Source: Capsicum annuum (Eukaryota; Streptophyta; Magnoliopsida; Solanales; Solanaceae). From it: a stretch of 64,000 nt of DNA. The position numbers and the translations under genes were made by a program. Positions 36,457-48,900 of this stretch are shown one piece after another. Position 1 is the first letter of the stretch. Each line of letters opens with the position of its first letter. The stretch covers positions 149,770,899-149,834,898 of the forward strand of contig NC_061115.1 in the NCBI RefSeq assembly GCF_002878395.1, written 5' to 3'. The notes below the pieces were generated by a model that was not told the DNA's origin, made no database searches, and saw only the letters and a program-made list of their open reading frames with translations.

Positions 36457-37345
36457 CATTGAGCCACTTGATATTGTTTTAATCATCAGACACTTTTAAG
36501 TGGCTTCAATTTGTTATCTTCTTTTATTTACAACTTGTGCTAGATCATGGGTTATCTTGGGGTTACTCAAAACCTTAAGGACAGTGTTACGACTAAGGGG
36601 GAGTCTTTGTTCATGAAAATTACCCATATAGTTAACAAATTTTGGATTAGCTGAACATGCATCTACTAAATGGTCATCATTACCACATACCTCCCACCAA
36701 GTTTGGGTCTTCTACACCACATTAATCTTGTGCATGCCCTAAGTTTAAGTTACTAAACTAAGTGTTCATTTGATTTTGCATGAGGCAATCTATGTTGTGA
36801 TAACTGTCAACTTATCAACTTCTAGTAACCCTGCAAATTTCTTTGGGGTTCTCCTTGACACATCTGCATTCCATTTAGGGTTTTTTAATGAGGTACAATT
36901 TATAAGCATGTATAACTCATCATAAGTCTTCTCCAATATCTGTCCACTTACTGTTGAATCTAGAAAAATCTTTGCATATGGCTCAAGTCCCTGTATAAAA
37001 GTATGCACCAAAACCTCATTTGTATAATAGTAATATGGGAAATTACGAAGCATGGACTTGAAACTTTCCCAAGCTTGGTACATGTTCTCACCATATTTTT
37101 GCCTGAAACTCAACAACTCACTCCTCAATCATGTGTTCTTGAACTAAATAAAAAAATTCCATGCCAAATCATCCCAGATAATGATGGAATTTGGTGGCTC
37201 GGCCTTTAGCCACCACCTATCTTTCCCTAATAGAGAAAATAATAAGAGAGTAAGTCTCACATAATCAGTTCACACTTTTTTGGGAATGTAAGTATCACTG
37301 ATCTCAAGGAAATTTTGTAAATTTTTTCGTGGATCCTTATGGGAG
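36457..37345 (-). pseudogene. Athila-like gag, proximal part
   Basis: 36790-37128 reads MRSELLSFRQKYGENMYQAW, then FKSMLRNFPYYYY, HTFIQGLEP and TYDELYML: the Athila Gag capsid core. Further right about 37150-37345 continues with frames matching the upstream capsid. Left of it, 36655-36696 codes W-E-V-C-G-N-D-D-H-L-V-D-A-C, a CCHC zinc knuckle with the first Cys changed to Trp. The gene is interrupted at 36457 by element 2 and continues at 29930. Stops and frameshifts are present. Confidence 0.8.
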
Positions 37346-37728
37346 AATTACCCACTAGTGTGAAAGAGTTGCACTATCACGTTCAGCTCAAATTCACCTC
37401 CCACAATCGGTCTGTGGATGATATTAGTAACATTATTAGTGAGTCAAATTTCCACCTTGCAAATTGGTCTTGTAGCTGCTCTTTCAGTAGGAGCAATTTC
37501 TACCGGATCATCCATCTGAAGTGTTAGGTTGGGTATTAAAGAGTTGCTGCCCTCCGCCAAGGATGAAATACTCATTCTGGTTCCAAATATATCTCAACCA
37601 TTTGTCCCTCTCTAGCCACCTCAAATTATAAATTAAAACCTGCTAAAATTCAGTCTTTATGACCAAGTTATCAACACTTGTATAATATTTCCAAAAAACA
37701 AATCAAAAAATTACTAATTTCTTGAGTC
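37346..37728 (-). other. Athila-like leader between PBS and gag
   Basis: Expected 5' untranslated and early gag region of the Athila-like element. No clear start codon can be assigned. The plus-strand frame 37339-37527 is chance. Confidence 0.45.
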
Positions 37729-37744
37729 ACCAATAACAGCGCCA
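37729..37744 (-). other. Athila-like primer-binding site
   Basis: The minus strand reads TGGCGCTGTTATTGGT, resembling the TGGCGCCGTTGCC-type PBS of Athila elements (generally assigned to tRNA-Asp), with several changes. It lies a few bases inside the 5' LTR edge at 37754 and fixes orientation. Confidence 0.7.
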
Positions 37745-37753
37745 AAAAATTAT

Positions 37754-39126
37754 CGTGGCCTACCACATATACAAGTGTACTTGGTTGGACAAGTAATATA
37801 GTAACTCTAAATGAATCAGATATCAAAACCCACAGGGACTACTGGTTTAGAAATTCATCCAATTGAGTAATTAATGATAGTTCAAGCTAGTGTTGTCGTG
37901 TATTAAAGGATTTGTAAGATTTATTATTTTCTAACATTATGTGAACGAATAAAAGTATTATGTATAATTTTAACAAAGATATAACCAGTAATTAGAGAGA
38001 TTCCAAGGTTACAACATGTCACACAATCATGTTTAGCATTTTCTTGTCTCAATGAACTTTATTTCTCAAATTACAGGCAATGAGGTTATATGTACGATCT
38101 AGGAATGATCATCCTGTAAATCAACTATTCGAATAGATCTCACAATTACATCGTTGAGTGGGGATGTGAGTTTCTAATCCAAATTCTTTAATATTTCAAT
38201 TCGTAAGTAGCCAAATAAGGTAAAGTAGGTAGCTATCCTAGTTGTGAATCGGTCTACTTTCGTAAGAGATGATCTTATTCCTCATTTTCCTCATCCTACT
38301 ATCGTATTCCCATGGTCCGTTCATACAATAATTACACATTTATTCTAATGTTGGCCAGACACTAAAATAGTAATTCCTATAACGAGTAGAATCTAAAAAA
38401 ATAAAATTCATCAATTCAAAACGAATACCAAACAATCATGCTCCAGTCATAAAACCAAAAGAAGGGTAATTATCCACTCATGTTTGAAATTAACATTAAA
38501 AAACTCAAAGTATTCATATCTAAATTATAGTAGAAGAGATGAGTAGTAAAATAACCCTAATTGGAAGCCCTCGTATGTTTTTCTCTTTGCTTAGACATAC
38601 ATAATAATATCCCAATACAACACAAGTGTCCTATTCATAATTGGGGAAAGTTGAACGCGCAAAACACACCAACATGCCACGCCCTTATCATGGAACTCCT
38701 TGGGAGTGGCACACCCTAAATGTGAATGCACTTGGAAATAATATTTTGAATTTTAGCCTTCAACATGTGATGCCCTTATAATGGAACTTCTTGGGTATGG
38801 TACGCTCCTATGTAAAAATTATCATTCTTGCTCTATAGACACTCCTTACATTTTGCTTTATGTCCCATGCTTTGTTAATGTCATTTCACTTTCTTTAATC
38901 TCGTTGTGTTCACAATGTTGCTCCTAGTGCCTTTAATTATCCATAAGCTAGGGGTTGAGACACAATTAAGCTTTATATTTACCAAATTTTAGTCCTGCAA
39001 CGCTAATCATGTCTATTAGTTCAAGAACACAAATTAACTCAATCATAGGACTATATATGCAATATAGATCAAAAAATAGATGCAAGTAAATACATTAATT
39101 AGCACTTGGACATATAAATACACCCA
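37754..39126 (-). repeat. Athila-like 5' LTR
   Basis: Inner edge CGTGGCCTACCACATATACA (TG changed to CG) next to the PBS; the first 430 bp match 16213-16267 plus 18594-18973. The outer edge is placed after ATAAATACACCCA at about 39126, which is tentative. One hairpin unit related to 25096-25345 occurs at 38677-38710. Confidence 0.7.
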
Positions 39127-42027
39127 ATATCAGAGCTCCACACCCTACATCTTGGGACAGTGCTATGGGGGACGCACCGTGTAGCCCCCCCCCCCCCCCG
39201 CCCGCCCCCCCACTTGATGGGATTTTATTTTTTTTCATTATCTTAAGAGCCTTTTGGTCTTTTCATAGTTAAAAGTCATCCCCCAGCTATAATAAATGAC
39301 CCCATTAATTTCCTAAAAATGTATTCTACTTTTCCCTAAAACACTAAGAGGCAACAACTAGGTTTAATCTCCAAGGCCAAAACTTCAAGCTTTACTAAAT
39401 TCCTCTCTGTCAAAAAGGCATGTTGAACACTTATAATGACACTCCATGTCCTTTTATGTATTTTCATATATTTGTATCATTTAGATCTTTTTTATAGCTT
39501 CCCCAGGTCATTTATGACTTGATGGAACTGATAATTCATTTAGCAGGCAATTTATTTAGTTTTTAAAGCCAATTTTATATTTTTGAAGTCTTCACTGGTA
39601 AGAATTGGCTACCAGGTGAAACATCAATCAAACGATTGTGTACGCCAATTTTGAATGTTCCAATGGCTCTGGAACATTGATTTTATGCTAAGAAGATCTT
39701 TGGTTTGAGTCCCAAGGCATTTGAATCCATTTTGAACTATTGGCCAAAAGTTAATAAAAATGGCACTTGGGTGTGGGACCCACTTCTTATCAAAACAACC
39801 TTAGATAGAAATTTTGACTTCACCATTAATTCCAAACATTGAATTTGATAAGGTGGCATATTTTGTTTACGTATACGAGATTCTGAATGAATTCTAAGGG
39901 ATCGGTAGATACTTAGAATTTCCAATGGGTGCACTCAAATGGTGCATCCACTAAAGCATCCCTTGGGCATTTTAGCGGCCCGGCCAACCCAGTGAACTAC
40001 TTTACCAGAATTCTAGGTAAGTGTGGATACCTCTTTAGCGACACCTAGGTTCTTTAGCACTAACTATTAAAGCGGCCTGGTGTCCAATTTAGCGGCACCT
40101 GGGAGCCCTTAAAACCCATACTTAGTCTAATTTCTACCATTTTTCATACAAGTTAGAGTGGAAAACCCCATAACGTGTGGAAACTTGAGAGAAATAATAA
40201 TAGGAAATTTTCGGGTGTTCGTGAGCTTGTAATACTTATTTTTTTCTGTATTCTTGGTAAGTTCTCATTATTTCTATGGTTGATTTCTCAATTAATTTCT
40301 CAAATCCCTAGAATATTTGTGGTTTAGTTGTAGCATCAACTGGGCTCAAAATTTACCAATTCTTAATGATAAATATTCCTTGAGCATAAAGGGATGCACT
40401 GATGATTTTGAAAGTGTGATTTTGTAAGCAGGCCCCATATGGGATTTTTATGTAATTTTGAACTCGAAGCATGAAAAATTAATATGGGTATTGTTTTTCT
40501 CATATTGATGAGTAGATTTTATTTTTGATAGCGTGGCATCATGTGGAAGCTTTCTAGAAGGAAAAATCACCAATTTAGCGGACGTCATCTAGCTTTCTTC
40601 GGCATCCAAGTAGGCTAGGTTTATATTTCTCATAGATTGAGCTAATTTTTAGTATGTTTATGATGATGTGCTAGATATTGGTGGAAAATTAGGTCTTGGA
40701 GTTATAACTAGTGTAATTTGGGTCTTTTACCTATTAAGGAAACATAATTTAGGTATTATTGACTTATGTGCTCATGCTTAGGGTAGAATTGCTATATTGG
40801 GACTAAACATGGCTTATTTAATATCTAGTAATGAAATTAGATGCCTTATCCTAGTTCATGTAGAATTCGCTTAGAATGGATTTTTGGGGATTAGAAGTAG
40901 GTCGTCAAGCCCACCGTAGATCAAGACTATCATTATCTCCTTGTAGACTATATAGATTTGTTAATATCCTTTAAATATATATTTTAGAGTTGAAGAGGCA
41001 AGATTTATGGTGCTTGTGCTAGACTGATACTTGAGAGTTGATGATAGTTTTGGTTTAAGTCTTGTAATTTATGATCTTAAGACCGTTTTGATTCCAACAT
41101 TATTCATGTTATGAGTTTCAGTTCAAGTATAGCATTTTACTATATGAGTTTCGGTTCAAGTTCAATAAATGATTATATGAGTTTTGATTCATGTCCGGTA
41201 TGGAGGTATTTTTTATGAAGATTATGGAATTAATTCTAGTTTGAGGTTATAGTATGGAAGGATTCACGGTTATGTTTTGAGATGTGACTATAGTATAATT
41301 TTGGTCATGATTGCACCTTCAGGCTTATGAGGATCCTATGTTGGGTTATTTATTTTTTCACACTCACTGTCCTATAAGGGCCAATTTTATAGTGATAGTT
41401 ATGTGTTATTTATTTCATATTCTGGATCATTTACTAATCTATTTACACCATTTGGAGAATTATTCCATGTTTACTCTTTTACCTTAACTTAGCTTATTTA
41501 TCTTGCATATTTATCATACTTATATTATAATTTAACTCAGTCGGCTGATGATGCCTACTAAGTACCCATGGCTTTGGCACTCATGTTATATCTATGTACC
41601 TTTTTGGTGTAGATTTGAGTCCTAGTGGCTGTCATTGACGCTACGATCGTGCTAATTTGAATTTGGAGATAGGGTGAGCTCTCGAAGCTGGATTTGCCCT
41701 TTTTCCTTCTTCTACTTATGTTTTGTCTTTCATTATCTGAGACTAATTTGTATTTGACTATTACAGTACTCATATTCCTTTTGTTAGGGGATCTTATACG
41801 GACTCTACTAGGTCGTGGAATGTTATGTTTATCAAATTTATTCTCCGTATTCGTACAATTATTATTATTCACCTAATTTACTATTGTAAGTCTTTACTTG
41901 CAAATTTCTAGCATTTATGCCATTTTCCCACCAAGTTAGCCATTCCTCATAGCTCCACGTTATGGTCTGGCTAACCTACTAGTGGGATAATGTAGGTGCC
42001 ACCATGACTCAAAATTGGGTTGTGACA
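39127..42027 (+). repeat. LTR remnant (family D), 5'-truncated
   Basis: Ends GGTTGTGACA at 42027 with a U5-like part (TAATGTAGGTGCCACCATGAC). A splice-donor-like GGTAAGTTC lies near 40256 after the leader. Its start is lost at the junction with the Athila-like LTR. Repeated TTTAGCGGC phrases occur at 39973-40100. No coding sequence; frames 39737-39934 and 41558-41872 are chance. Confidence 0.6.
39185..39211. repeat. C-rich homopolymer tract
   Basis: C15-G-C3-G-C7 on the plus strand. Length may be unreliable in the assembly. The G-rich complement has runs of 15, 3 and 7 G, which could fold as a G-quadruplex. Confidence 0.85.
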
Positions 42028-42598
42028 ACACTTACTACTTCAAGTACTTTATGAAGTGTGAATTAGCTATTATTATGTATATTTTTATTGGTGATTTGAA
42101 GTTAGGGTTGAGGATTTTATGATGAAAGCTTGATATATAATTTCCCCTTTTATTTATGAATGTTTTTCAAATCTTTATGTGGGGTTTTGAGACTAAAATG
42201 GCTATTCGAAAATGATGACTGTTTATGTTTTGAAATTTCAATGTTAGATGGATGAATATTAATGGATACATATTTAAGCATGATCTTAAGTCTCTTGAAA
42301 TCTTGAGTTGCATAAGAAATGTAAATGTTTTTCTCGTCCTTTGTATCATTGAACGCATGAAACTATAAGAATATTTTGAAATGTTTATGGGAAACTCAAT
42401 TATGGTTATACTTATGATTTTAAATGCAGGATTTTGGAGTCTAAAAAATCTAATGATAATGATTTTGGCATGATATGAGTGACTTACAAGTCTTGGTATG
42501 ACGATACCAAAGTGAATGTCTTAATGAAAGACCCCATGGATGATGTTTATGAAAAATATTTTAATTTGGGATTAAAAAGGATTATGTAGTTCACATAG
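42028..42598 (+). repeat. LTR remnant (family E), first piece
   Basis: Middle part of a Tekay-type LTR, comparable with 21170-21570 (shared phrases such as GGTATGACGATACC). It joins the end of LTR D abruptly at 42027/42028 and is interrupted by a short solo LTR. The family E LTR continues at 43384-43514 and 52507-53091. Confidence 0.6.
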
Positions 42599-43383
42599 TG
42601 TTGAAACCCTGAGGGTTGCACCACACAGTTAGGGACTAGGTCCCTCAAAGTTAATCACAAGCAATCTAACAATATAGTGTAGGAAACTAAAGGAAGTGCA
42701 GCAAATAAACAACACACGGGATTTAAGATGGAAACCTCCTTGATCCAGGGAGGAAAAAACACATCTTGCCCTTACAAGCACCAATGAAATCTACTATAAT
42801 CAACCTCTTGATTACAGACTCAACTTCAGCCTAACTCTAGGCTCCTTTTACTTGTAATAACTCTACTACAAGCTCATCTTGGCAACTCTACTAAAGACCC
42901 TTCAAACCTGGTTAACTCTAACCTGCAGCAAGCGTAGGAAACTCAACCTAAGCACCTCTTTCAACAAAATAAAACAATATTCTTATAGCATGAGTAGTTC
43001 GATTACAAATTAGCATTCAAGAATGATCACTCGCTCTTTAAGAATACTACAAAGATAAGAGCATGAGCGATGCTTGAGCAGTCTTGAAATAGAGATTTTT
43101 CTACCTCTCTTCACTCTTAGATTTGTGAAAAAACTACTTGGTGAAGAAGCACCTTTTCTTTTTATAGATCAGCGATGATTAGGGATGAAATATTATTGGA
43201 CCAGCTGTCCTAATCAGTACAAGAAGCACCTGGAAGTTTGTTACACAAGAGGACAGAACTGTGCAGTCACACGTGCTAGCTGTGTTGTACCATGAACATC
43301 CATGGACCTGGTCCCTTGCAGTTAGATGCTTATCATCAAAACTACATATAGCACAGAGACGGTGTAAGTCCTAGTGACCAACA
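42599..43383 (+). repeat. Short solo LTR or LTR-like insertion (785 bp)
   Basis: Bounded by TGTTGAAACC and GTGACCAACA, giving TGTTG...CAACA inverted termini. It contains GGGACTAGGTCCCT near 42632 and CATGGACCTGGTCCCTTGC near 43302. Flanks CATAG and CCGAA do not match, so no target duplication survives. The size and style suggest a Copia-type LTR, which I cannot confirm. No coding sequence. Confidence 0.5.
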
Positions 43384-43514
43384 CCGAAAACTATTATTAT
43401 GCCTATATAAGGGTCTGAAAGGGGATAACCTTATTCATGTTTCCTATATGAGGAAGGTAAATATTAATGGCCATATTACATTTATCTCGATTCATTTGGC
43501 AAACATGGATCGGG
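43384..43514 (+). repeat. LTR remnant (family E), second piece
   Basis: Continuation of the family E LTR up to the insertion site of the 43515-52506 element. Its last five bases, TCGGG, are one copy of that element's target duplication. Confidence 0.55.
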
Positions 43515-43888
43515 TGTAACACCCGTAATTTGGGCTAGAATAAAAAACCATTATTTCTATGCATAAATGATCCAAGAGTCATAAATCCTATGAAAATTTT
43601 ATGTGTTAATCAATAATATAGTGTAGGAATCTAGTTGAGAATGAGTCGAGATCATAGAGGTCCCCTAACTTAAGGACTAGTTGAGAGCTTTCCTATCGTT
43701 CAAGTTTTAGTGAGCGTCAAAACTTGGGCCAACTTCAATAGACCATAACTCCTTATATATGACAACTAGGTGACATACTATATATCAAATAAATATCTTT
43801 GATTTATCTTTCCAACGCCACCAATTTTGCCAAAATCTAATATCGAAGCAAAAAATTATGCCTATTTTTCTCTCGCATATCAGCCTGG

Positions 43889-44070
43889 CAACTGTCTAAT
43901 GACATTTCTGATGGCTTATCACATTTCTGACAATATTTTTGATGACTTATCAGAAAATGTCATCAGACTTAGGCAGAAAGTCATAAATTCTAATATTTTA
44001 TGATGACATGAGCTGACGGCTTGTCACATATGTGACGACATCAGCCCAATGTCGTCAGCTGATAAATTCA
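43889..44070. promoter_or_regulatory. U3 palindrome array, 5' LTR
   Basis: Contains CTGATGGCTTATCAC (43908-43922), the complement of the GTGATAAGCCGTCAG module at 12292-12306 with one difference, and a perfect stem TGACGACAT (44033-44041) / ATGTCGTCA (44049-44057) with a 7-nt loop. The TGACG pair seen in the 3' LTR is degraded here to TGACA (43928-43932) and TGATG (43940-43944), each one transition away. It lies about 60-240 bp before the TATA-like box, where an LTR enhancer would sit. Confidence 0.6.
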
Positions 44071-44129
44071 GCATTTTCCAAATAGTTTTGGAGGGGTATT
44101 TTGGTATTTTATCTTCACCCCATAGCTCC

Positions 44130-44140
44130 ATAAATATAAT
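44130..44140 (+). promoter_or_regulatory. TATA-like box, 5' LTR
   Basis: ATAAATATAAT after CCCCATAGCTCC, conserved in the 3' LTR at 50731-50740. A plausible core promoter for the element RNA. Confidence 0.55.
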
Positions 44141-45912
44141 ATTAATCCCCAAATTCACCAAAATATACTCTTTTCTCTCAAATACTCTCAAGAACCAAAC
44201 CCTAGGGCCTCAACCTAAGATTTAAAATTCCTTAAAATTTCACCACTAAATTCCAAAATTGATTCAAGAATTAGAATCCCCAAACTAAGATCTTCAAGAA
44301 TCATCCATCAAAAGTGCAAATAGAGTCCCAAAATCAAGTGTTCATCCAAAGTTCATAATCTAAGGTACGCGAGGTTTTCCTAAAATCTTATGGGCATAGA
44401 AATAATGTTTTTAGGAAAAAGGGTTTCAGACTTATGAACATATTCATGTTTTAGAAGCATTGATGATATTGTTTTGGCCTTTAGGCCTTCTCCCAAATTG
44501 ATTTAAAGTGATATATATATATATGTATGTGTTTTAAGTTTGATGATTGAATTGAGAGCATGATTCATGTAAAATCCCTCTCTGGTTTTGATTTTTCCTT
44601 TACTTATGACATGCAATGGATTTTTCTAAATGTGTTTCAAAAAGCTTGATATAAAAGGTCTTGAATAACGTCATGTTTGGATTATGATATTGATTTCAAA
44701 AGAGAGAGGGTAGTTTATGTTGATAAATGTGAAAATATTCATATAATAAAAGAGTGCATGATTTTGCCAAAAGTACATGACCACCATATGCTTGAGGAAT
44801 TCTTGCATAGTTTTGACTTATGTTTTAAAACATAAAATCTCTTAAACTATTTGCATGTTTGGGCGGTCTGAATTGAGTTTTCATGAAAAAATCATGCAAG
44901 ACACATTATGGCTCGGAAACTAGACTTGCAAGTCTTTCTGTGATGACACCAATTCAGATTATGCCATGATAATTTAGAACATAATAGAATACACGTTTAA
45001 AATTAGATTTTTTAGATGTTGAAACTAGACAAATGCATGATTCAGAACAGGATAAAATTGAGCATAAAGAGAGCTTAGGTGGTTCCCTGAAAAAGGCACG
45101 AGTTTAGGCAACTCATTGCCCAAAACCGTGATTTGCCGATCCGAGTATATTATATTACGTTGGCCTAGTGCCGTGTGGCGTATCAAAATTAGAAACTCCA
45201 ATCCTTGCAGCAAACTCGGGTCTGGGGGCTTCCCCATTGAGTCAATGGTGAATTCCATATGGCTCGTGGAATTTTATACTTGTAGGGATGTACCACCTAA
45301 CTAAGAATTAATACGAAGATCAGAAACTGCAATGTTAAGCATGATTTATGATTTTTCAGAAAAGTGCCCATGTATTTTGAAAACTATTTTATGTATAATA
45401 TTCTAAAATATCAGTCTCCATTATTTTATTTATATAAAAGCTTTATTTTGGATTGCTCTGTGTACCAGTGCATCTGTATTGACCCCCCTCCCTCCAGGTT
45501 CTGAGGCACAGTCTAGGAGTCCTGATAAGCAGTAGATTTTATCAGACAGGAATAAAGAGTATCAGTTGGTGAGCCTTCTATATTTCAAAAGGCCTAGTTT
45601 CTTTCAGACAGTTATTAGTTATTAAGGTTTTGGTCTACTGGGGGAATTATCCCAATTTTCAGACAGTTGTTATTTGATCATGTAGTAGAGATTTTGCAGA
45701 CAGTTTTCAGACGGTGTTTAGTTGATATGGGATTTTGTTCCTCATTGTTTAACTAAATTTAGATTATGACCATGTTTCCATAGCAGATTTTATTTCTGCA
45801 TTTCCTATGTATATATAAATGGTGTATAAAATTACAAGTAGAAGGGCTCTCGGGCCTTCATAGTTTGGGATATCCATCACAGCCAGGGCCATAGTTCGGG
45901 TCATAACAAACT

Positions 45913-45924
45913 CGGTATCAGAGC
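45913..45924 (+). other. LARD-like element primer-binding site
   Basis: CGGTATCAGAGC, one change from the initiator tRNA-Met site TGGTATCAGAGC, four bases inside the 5' LTR. Confidence 0.85.
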
Positions 45925-48900
45925 GCCCGGTTTATGGTCCCAGGGTGTCTGCAAAATTACGTTGGGTAGAGTCTTTTTTATGGGTGTATAGTGCGCCACA
46001 CTTATAAGTAGAAGGGTACAATGCATTTAGAAATATCTCCCTTTCTTTATGTTCTAGTTCGTACAATGGAATTAAAATGTTCCTCTTTCATACTCTAATT
46101 CATACTATCGTGTCGCCCATATGAAAGTAACGGTCATCCCCGTTCTTTTCTTACTATGATTTTCTCAGATATGTCTCATTATTGGGGTGATTCAAGTGCA
46201 GAAGTTTAGAGTTTAAATGGTATGGTCCTTTCTGATTGAGCCATATAATATTTTGAAATTGTGCAAGGACTTGTGAAGATTCATTAGTTCTTCGGAGTGT
46301 ATTGATTCTAGTGTGAACCTTGATCTTGATAAAATCATGTTTTTCAGCCTATGGTATTAAGTTTATTCAGTCTTTTTCAAAAATTTATGTTGCAGATGTC
46401 ATGCTTAAGGAAGGATGATGTGTAGCAGAATGTTGGAACTGTATTTCTACCCTAGTAGTAGTATAAGTTAAGTATCGATGTCATGACTTATTGGTAGGGA
46501 TATTGGATCAAGAAGTTGGTGATGTGAAGTCACAAAGTTAGAAGTTAGAATGAGAGTGACTTTTGTGTAAATAAATATTTTAGTTGCATAACTGATGTTT
46601 GAGGATGATCTACCCCTTTATAGTGATAGACTAATGTGGTAGCTAGTAGCATGTGTGTATTGCATGGTAGTCTGTGGGGGAAGTGTTTGATTCATATTTT
46701 TATTTATACAGAGTAAGATGTGTATCCTTAGATCATTGAATATTGTGTGTCAATTTTCTATCTCTTGTAATATGTAATCTTGTTATCATAGTGTTTTTGA
46801 AAAAAAATCAAAGTCTAGTGAAGCCGTGTGGGGCTCTTTCAATTCACTAGCATAGTTGCTTTGTTATTCATTTCATTTTCTTGTTCAAAACACAAAAATC
46901 AAAGTCTAGTAAAGCCGTGTGAGGCCTATTTTGATTCACTAGCAACTTGTTGTTCTGGTGTTAGTTGAATATTTGTATAGTCAAATCTTTTCGCATGAGA
47001 TTGAGTTGGTAATGAAGTGATACATCCTTGTCTGTTAGTTTAGTAGAAGGTATAGAAGGAGTTATTAGTTAAGGTGAATTGTTGTCCATTTGAAGTATGA
47101 AAATGGCTAGATGATCCAGTAAGTAATAATTATAGACTCATGGTTGTTTATGGAATTTTAAGGTAGTCTAAATGTACGCCTGGGCAAGTAAGTGTGATAT
47201 GAGAAAGCTGTATAAGTAGATAAGATTTTATGGGATTATAATAGAAGATTAAGGTTGACCATGTCTATTATGTGACTTTACCCCCTTTGACCTTCTTTTC
47301 GTTGGTATTTGTAAACTAGTACTACTTGTGAGAAGGTATGTAGTAGATTTTTGAGGTATTTGGATAGAATGTCCTAATTTGATGGACTAGTATATTATGT
47401 TGCCTTCTTCATTGGTGGTAGATGATTGATGCTAAACTATTGGCTTGAATTTAATGTAGGATGTGGATGTAAGAATAGTGGCTTAAGATTAATGATGAAT
47501 GTTTTGTGAGAATTGTGTTAGATTGAGTTGTAAATCATGCTTAGCACTAGACATTAAGTTTGAATAGTTGATGTCCATAAAGGTGGATGTGATGATTTCT
47601 TGGTTAATGATACTAGTTATATGGAAGTGATCTAATAGGCTTGAATGGTGTATGTAATAGATTAAGTTTATTTAATTAGTAACAAAGTATGATGTTGTAT
47701 GTATGAGGTAGAAGTATTCCCAAGGTGATATGGAGTTGCGGCATTTTCTAAGACTATTACATATAACGTGTGGTTAGTAGACATAGTAGTACCATTGAGT
47801 TGCTAGGGGGAGAAAGGCTAGTAGTATGATTCATCAAAGGCTTGGTGATATCCATGTTAAGTGTTATAATCTAAGTTTGAATTTTTGAAGGTTGAACCGA
47901 CAGAAATAAGAGTTGAAGCTCTATAGGGTGTGCTCTCCGACTATGGGAATACTCATGAGGATTTGAACTTAGTACGTGTTCAAGTATTATGTGATTGACT
48001 ATTAGGGCTATAGAAAAATAGAGTGTGTCTCGGAAGGTAGGATTAGCAGTGGGTTTTCCCCTTCCAGGTATAGTCATTCGGGTTAAGTTCTATTAATTCC
48101 ATGTATTGTTGTATTCTAGACCCCAGAGTACAGTGAGTGTAGTTTAGTCTAGACTCTAGTAAGGGATCTCTAAAACTTAAGATGATAGCTTAAAGCTAAG
48201 GGGGAGATTATAAAACAAGTGACCAAGACAGGCTCTCAGATTTTAGTAGTGATGTTAGTATGATATAGAACATCAGGAAGTAAGGGTGAGGCTCAACCCA
48301 TTCTTATCTCAGTATTTTTTAGTTATCCTAATACTTACTCATGCTTTAAGTTTTAGTTCCATGATCATAGTTCATGTTCATGTATATGATAGAGAATCAC
48401 GTGCTCTTCCAGTTTAAAAATGAGGAGTTCCAGTTCATTCAGTAGTCGGAATCACATTGAATATGTTATGAACTTCAAATTGAGGACATGCATCTCATGG
48501 CTTATGTACTCATGCTTTATAGTGTGCTCAGTTCCCATAATTCATTCTATACTCTTTATGATTGACGAGATTCATCTTATAGTCATGTATGCCCCAATTC
48601 AGATCACTTTGATAAATCCCTGATGTTGATTTGCTATTTATTTTGCCTCAATTAAGTGTCAAGTCTCGTATAATATCCTCCCATGCTTCAAGGTCTTATG
48701 TTCTAACCTTTTAGTGACTCCTCCTTATGTGATGATAGTGGTGATGAGTAAATGTTTCTTGTTAATAGAAGATCATAGTATGCTTGTTTTAGATAAGGCC
48801 ATAAGTGTGAAGTAAGATCTAGGGCCAAGTCTTTTATATATGTAATGGTTAGTGGAAATTTGTGTGTGTATGTTCTTGGGGTAGCGCATGGGAGTTATAT

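Larger units (their letters stand above)
16213..39126 (-). mobile_element. Athila-like Ty3/gypsy element, broken by nested insertions
   Basis: Minus-strand parts, right to left: 5' LTR (37754-39126), PBS (37729-37744), gag (37345-36457, resuming 29930-29300), protease (29127-28930), RT/RNase H (about 28330-27150), integrase (26840-25750), an ORF in the env position (24162-23250), and 3' LTR pieces (18594-18973 and 16213-16267). The pol and gag blocks match the Athila lineage by recognition. Inserted DNA comprises a solo LTR (16268-18593), Tekay-type LTR sequence (18974-22471) and element 2 (29931-36456). No target duplication could be identified because the outer ends are damaged. Confidence 0.75.
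43515..45908 (+). repeat. LARD-like element, 5' LTR (2394 bp)
   Basis: TGTAACACCCGTAATTTG... to GGGTCATAACA. U3-like array at 43889-44070, TATA-like box at 44130-44140, leader, and a splice-donor-like AAGGTACGCG near 44364. Open frames at 45025-45258 and 45116-45304 lie inside the LTR. Confidence 0.9.

Noticed and set aside
45025..45304. Frames on both strands of the LARD-like LTR (and 51680-51910 in its partner)
   Set aside because: They overlap one another in opposite directions and stem from LTR conservation, not from protein constraint; frames differ between the two LTRs.
47871..48623. Small frames (68 and 67 codons) as a possible gene of the LARD-like element
   Set aside because: No domain, no pairing with a plausible start context, and length expected by chance in 4.2 kb of AT-rich DNA.
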